Shown one piece after another: positions 62,876 to 64,000 of a stretch of 64,000 bases of DNA. A program made the translations under genes and the position numbers. Position 1 is the first letter of the stretch. Each line of letters opens with the position of its first letter. A model generated the notes under the pieces. That model ran no database searches, was not told the origin of the DNA, and saw nothing but the letters and a program-made list of their open reading frames with translations. The stretch comes from Rhodanobacter fulvus Jip2 (lineage in GTDB: Bacteria > Pseudomonadota > Gammaproteobacteria > Xanthomonadales > Rhodanobacteraceae), in the NCBI RefSeq assembly GCF_000264315.1, contig NZ_AJXU01000028.1, positions 124,001-188,000 on the forward strand, given 5' to 3'.

Positions 62876-64000
62876 TCAAGCTCCTTCGGTCGTGGATGTG
62901 CGGGGCGCCGGGTGACGCTGCAACCATACGTAGTACAGCAGCGGAATAACCAGCAGGGTCAGCGCGGTGGACACCAGGATGCCGAAGATCAGCGACACCG
63001 CCAGGCCCTGGAAAATAGGGTCATCGATGATGAAGAAGCCACCGATCATCGCCGCCAGCCCGGTCAGCACGATTGGTTTGGCGCGCACCGCGGCGGCATT
63101 GACCACCGCCTCGCGCAGCGGCTGCCCCGCCGCCAGTGCATGGTTGATGAAGTCGATCAGCAGGATCGAGTTGCGCACGATGATGCCGGCCAGCGCGATC
63201 ATGCCGATCATCGAGGTGGCGGTGTACTGCGCGCCGATCAGCGCGTGCCCGGGCATCACCCCGATCACGGTCAGCGGGATCGGCGCCATGATGATCAGCG
63301 GAACCATGTAGCTCTTGAACTGGCCCACCACCAGCAGGTAGATCAGTACCAGGCCAACCGCATAGGCCAGGCCCATGTCGCGGAAGGTCTCGTAGGTGAT
63401 CTGCCATTCGCCATCCCACTTGATCGCCGCGTGGGTGGTGTCGGTGGGCTGGGTGATGAAATGCTGTTGCAGCAACTGGCCGTCCAATCGTTCGTGGCCA
63501 AGTTGGCTGACCAGTGAAAACATGCCGTACAAGGGGCTGTCGGTGCGGCCGGCGTCGTCGCCGGTGACCGTGGCATAAGGCAGCAGATCCTTGTGGTAGA
63601 TGACCTGCTCGCGTTGGGCCGGCTGCACGCTGACCACCTCGGACAACGGCACCAGCACACCGCTGGCAGCGCGCACGCGCAACGCCAGCAGTTGGCCCAG
63701 CGAGGCCTGGTCGCCCGCGCCCAGACGCAGGCGGATCGGCACCGCGTACTTCGCCTGGCCGTCCATCAGGTACGTGGCGTCATCGCCGGACAACGCCGTA
63801 CGCAGCAGTTGCGCGATCGCAGCCTGATCCAGCCCCAGCCGCGCCGCGCGTGCACGATCAACCACCACCACGTCGCGCGGGGCCTCCGCCTCCACGCTGG
63901 TGTCCACGTCGACGATGTCCGGGTCGGCCTTGAACTTGATCTCCAGCTCGCCCGCCATGCGTCGCACGCCGGCGTAATCCGGGCCGTAGATCTCGGCCAC
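62876..64000 (-). CDS. RND efflux pump inner-membrane protein (C-terminal part, gene continues past the window)
   Basis: 374 residues of an AcrB/HAE-type or related RND permease, running off the right edge. The second porter domain (DVVVVDRARAARLGLDQAAIAQLL) and the last membrane bundle (GQFKSYMVPLIIMAPIPLT, IIVRNSILLIDF, IGGFFIIDDPIFQGLAVSLIFG) are visible. TM4 is outside the window, so its substrate class cannot be judged. Confidence 0.88.
   Translation of the reverse strand: MAEIYGPDYAGVRRMAGELEIKFKADPDIVDVDTSVEAEAPRDVVVVDRARAARLGLDQAAIAQLLRTALSGDDATYLMDGQAKYAVPIRLRLGAGDQASLGQLLALRVRAASGVLVPLSEVVSVQPAQREQVIYHKDLLPYATVTGDDAGRTDSPLYGMFSLVSQLGHERLDGQLLQQHFITQPTDTTHAAIKWDGEWQITYETFRDMGLAYAVGLVLIYLLVVGQFKSYMVPLIIMAPIPLTVIGVMPGHALIGAQYTATSMIGMIALAGIIVRNSILLIDFINHALAAGQPLREAVVNAAAVRAKPIVLTGLAAMIGGFFIIDDPIFQGLAVSLIFGILVSTALTLLVIPLLYYVWLQRHPAPRTSTTEGA

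Overview
The window looks like high-GC chromosomal DNA from a gammaproteobacterium of the Lysobacterales (Xanthomonadaceae/Rhodanobacteraceae, for example a Rhodanobacter-like organism). This is inferred from CopL-type copper genes, a REP-like GC-rich intergenic hairpin, a dif-like Xer site and a quinol-dependent NO reductase. No taxonomic marker gene is present, so the assignment is tentative. About 53 kb is accessory DNA and the last 11 kb looks like resident chromosome.

1-11 kb: a tniA-tniB-tniQ transposition module, a small unknown gene, an IS1182-like remnant, a gene with a HEPN-type RDxxxH motif, and a complete four-gene anti-phage operon qatABCD (KAP ATPase, QatB, QueC-like protein, TatD-like nuclease).

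11.189-50.723 kb: a 39,535-bp Tn3-family transposon whose limits can be read directly. It has 47-bp terminal inverted repeats and a 5-bp target duplication (AACCC, GGGTT on the other strand). It is inserted in frame-reconstructable fashion into a tyrosine-recombinase (tnpS-like) gene of another Tn4651-type element. The 3' part of the broken gene is at 10.94-11.18 kb and the 5' part at 50.72-51.56 kb; 279 codons + 81 codons rejoin exactly. The transposon has tnpT/tnpS-like genes at its left end and tnpA at its right end. Between them lies a metal arsenal: ars (arsR, three arsenate reductases of two families, acr3, arsH), cop (CopL, CopA oxidase, CopB, a cytochrome c-NTF2 fusion, a DUF411 protein, a Cys-rich four-helix copper store, a Cu P-type ATPase), cusCBAF, czcCBA with a PII-like protein, two CDF proteins, a cytochrome-FTR1 permease, and an RcnR-type sensor with a P-type ATPase that lacks the CPC motif. 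Cytosolic detoxification, inner-membrane export, periplasmic binding or oxidation, and trans-envelope RND efflux are all present.

51.6-53.2 kb: the other half of the interrupted element (recombination core site, tnpT), an orphan higA, an array of short direct repeats like an IS21-family end, and a near-canonical 28-bp dif-like site at 53,159-53,186.

53.3-64 kb: TonB receptor, cytochrome/FG-GAP protein, qNor, SirB-family protein, UbiD-family decarboxylase, a His-rich exported protein, OsmC-family protein and the C-terminal part of an RND pump.
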